Notes under the pieces: generated by a model
What the model saw: only the letters and a program-made list of their open reading frames with translations
The model's database searches: none
What the model was told of the DNA's origin: nothing
Position numbers and translations under genes: made by a program
In this document: positions 31,101 to 31,497 of the stretch, one piece after another
Layout: every line of letters starts with the position of its first letter
Position numbering within the stretch: the first letter of the stretch is position 1
Source: Saccharicrinis sp. UBA6048
Lineage (GTDB): Bacteria > Bacteroidota > Bacteroidia > Bacteroidales > Marinilabiliaceae
Assembly: GCA_002429115.1 (NCBI GenBank)
Contig: DIYS01000120.1
Coordinates: 1 to 31,497 of the forward strand
DNA: 31,497 nucleotides
Reading direction: 5' to 3'

Positions 31101-31497
31101 GGTGATGCTTCAGTCAAGAGCATTAGGTGGTTTTACTCGGGGTGATTCCGACTCACTTCGTAAGGCGATGGGTAAGAAGATTATGGCCATGATGGACAAA
31201 TTGAAAGAGAAGTTCATCAAAGGTTGTCTTGATAGTGAGGAGTTTGTAACCGCTTGTAAGGATGGTAAGACAACCATTGGAAAGCCTGAAGATCTGATTG
31301 AGAAAATCTGGAAAGACTGGGAAGCATTTGCCAGTTATGCCTTTAACAAATCGCACTCGGTATGCTACGCTTATATTGCTTACCAAACCGGATATTTAAA
31401 GGCGCATTACCCTGCCGAATTTATGGCGGGTGTATTGAGTCGTAACCTGAGTGATATCACCAAGATCACCAACTTCATGGAAGAATGTAAGCACATG
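28162..31497 (+). CDS. dnaE: DNA polymerase III alpha subunit with N-terminal proofreading exonuclease (cut by window edge)
   Basis: The replicative polymerase. The frame is open from the ATG at 28162 to the right edge (1112 codons, no stop). Residues about 10-195 form a complete DEDDh exonuclease of the DnaQ type: FDTETTG with Asp15 and Glu17, GHNVTFD with Asp114, and HNAAAD with His177 and Asp182. A linker leads to the PHP domain, starting FVHLHVHSQYS (His264, His266, His268) and TDHGAMFG. The polymerase palm has GPGRGSAAG and PDVDIDF (Asp702 and Asp704 as metal ligands), then RQTGVHACGVLI, and the YRPGPMEYIPSFI and KSHSVCYAYIAYQT stretches of the fingers. Polymerase and proofreading are thus in one chain, where E. 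coli uses separate DnaE and DnaQ. Starts at 28162 and 28189 are both possible. TATTTTCG at 28133-28140 is a near-match to the -7 element. Confidence 0.96.
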   Translation, partial: MKSENSDTEMFLIFDTETTGLPKKWKAPLTDFDNWPRMVQLAWQCHDIEGNFLFAKNHVITPDGYTIPEDVVEVHGISTEIAREKGIPLKEALLDFMEDVKKSRFIIGHNVTFDINIVGCELLRSEMDETVLTKAPMLDTMTGSKEFCDLKRNGQLKNPTLTELHLKLFGVPFAEAHNAAADVEATSRCFLELIRVDGLSPELHKMSPNQIQAFKLNNPTTVELVGIKYESFKVNTSFDDISIEEEEKKLKQAAANVEQQPFVHLHVHSQYSILDGAAKTADIAAKAKEDGMPAVALTDHGAMFGSKEFHVACKKAEVKPIIGVEAYVAKRGHLRKDDKTDSGGHHLILLAKNYTGYQNLLKLTSIAHTTGMYYKPRIDKELLEQYNEGVIVSSACLGGEVAQHIMAGNFEKAKEAIRWFKGVFGDDYYLELQRHKNDDPRLRTDVWENQVKVNKVIRELAAELGVKLIATNDSHFINPEDAEAHDVLVCLSTGRDYDDPTRMRYTKQEWFKTTQEMNELFADVPEALANTVEIADKVEFFELDSNPIMPPFDIPEDFGTLESYTEKFDEAKLIEEFGEERYEKLGGYDKVLPIKLESDYLEYLTFEGAKKRYPDEEYTDDKRERLEFELETIKTMGFPGYFLIVQDFINWAKDNGVLVGPGRGSAAGAAVAYCVGITDVDPIKYDLLFERFLNPDRISMPDVDIDFDDDGRQEVLDYVTNKYGQEKVAHICTFGTMATKSSIKDVARVLRLELAEANRLAKLVPEAPKMSFKKAYKEEPALLDEKESSNPLIAKTIKFAEALEGSVRQTGVHACGVLIGKNPLDEHVPVMPTKGEELLTTQYDGRFVEDIGLLKMDFLGLKTLSIIKEVLGNVKLSKGIDVDINNVNLDDEETFKLFSRGETTAIFQFESPGMKKHLKALKPNRFEDLVAMNALYRPGPMEYIPSFIVRKHGKEDIVYDHPMMEPYLKDTYGITVYQEQVMLQSRALGGFTRGDSDSLRKAMGKKIMAMMDKLKEKFIKGCLDSEEFVTACKDGKTTIGKPEDLIEKIWKDWEAFASYAFNKSHSVCYAYIAYQTGYLKAHYPAEFMAGVLSRNLSDITKITNFMEECKHM

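Noticed and set aside
1..31497. CRISPR array, prophage, insertion sequence, tRNA or rRNA genes
   Set aside because: No regularly spaced direct repeats, no transposase or phage genes and no tRNA-like cloverleaf were seen on reading through the gaps.

Overview
The window is ordinary chromosomal DNA of a member of the Bacteroidota, probably a marine or gut-type Bacteroidales/Marinilabiliales relative. The evidence is a SusC/SusD pair, a secreted protease with a type IX secretion (T9SS) C-terminal sorting domain, a GldA-type ABC ATPase, the long three-domain form of IspG, an S16 ribosomal protein with a long tail, a DnaE polymerase with an N-terminal proofreading exonuclease, and repeated TAnnTTTG (-7) promoter elements. 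The genus cannot be fixed from the sequence alone.

Layout. 1-6100: a three-gene outer-membrane uptake operon on the + strand (SusC-like receptor with STN signalling domain, SusD-like lipoprotein, and a third lipoprotein of unknown function), closed by a strong terminator. 6130-7025: a lysine exporter LysO split into two adjacent genes. 7120-9747: a secreted M6 metalloprotease. 9828-10332: non-coding, with inverted repeats. 10333-11733: a solitary kynurenine 3-monooxygenase-like gene. 11734-12478: 745 bases without a convincing gene, holding a run of hairpins including an imperfect palindrome of about 130 nt. 12479-13495: tsaC and a hotdog thioesterase. 13633-16359 (- strand): rimM, an AhpD-like gene with its AraC-type regulator, and a cobalamin adenosyltransferase. 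16495-17133: pdxH (+). 17186-18088: gldA (-). 18237-22629: ispG, an exported protein of unknown function and asnS (+), each followed by a hairpin terminator. 22824-25029: rpoN and a PAP2-like membrane protein (+), separated by a nested inverted repeat. 25216-27919: rpsP and a TonB-dependent receptor (-). 28162 to the right edge: dnaE, cut by the window.

How the genes relate. Most are housekeeping functions placed side by side (tRNA t6A modification, ribosome maturation, vitamin B6, isoprenoids, Asn-tRNA, sigma-54, replication). The environment-facing genes are the SusCD-type operon, the second TonB-dependent receptor, the M6 protease and the LysO pair. The only apparent local regulatory pair is the AraC-type protein and the AhpD-like gene.

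I found no CRISPR array, prophage, transposase, tRNA/rRNA gene or defence cassette, and no clearly new multi-gene system. The least explained items are the hairpin-rich intergenic region at 11.97-12.20 kb, the Trp/Cys-rich third lipoprotein of the SusCD operon, the exported 261-residue protein before asnS, the altered motifs in the KMO and IspG proteins, and the degenerate PAP2-like membrane protein.
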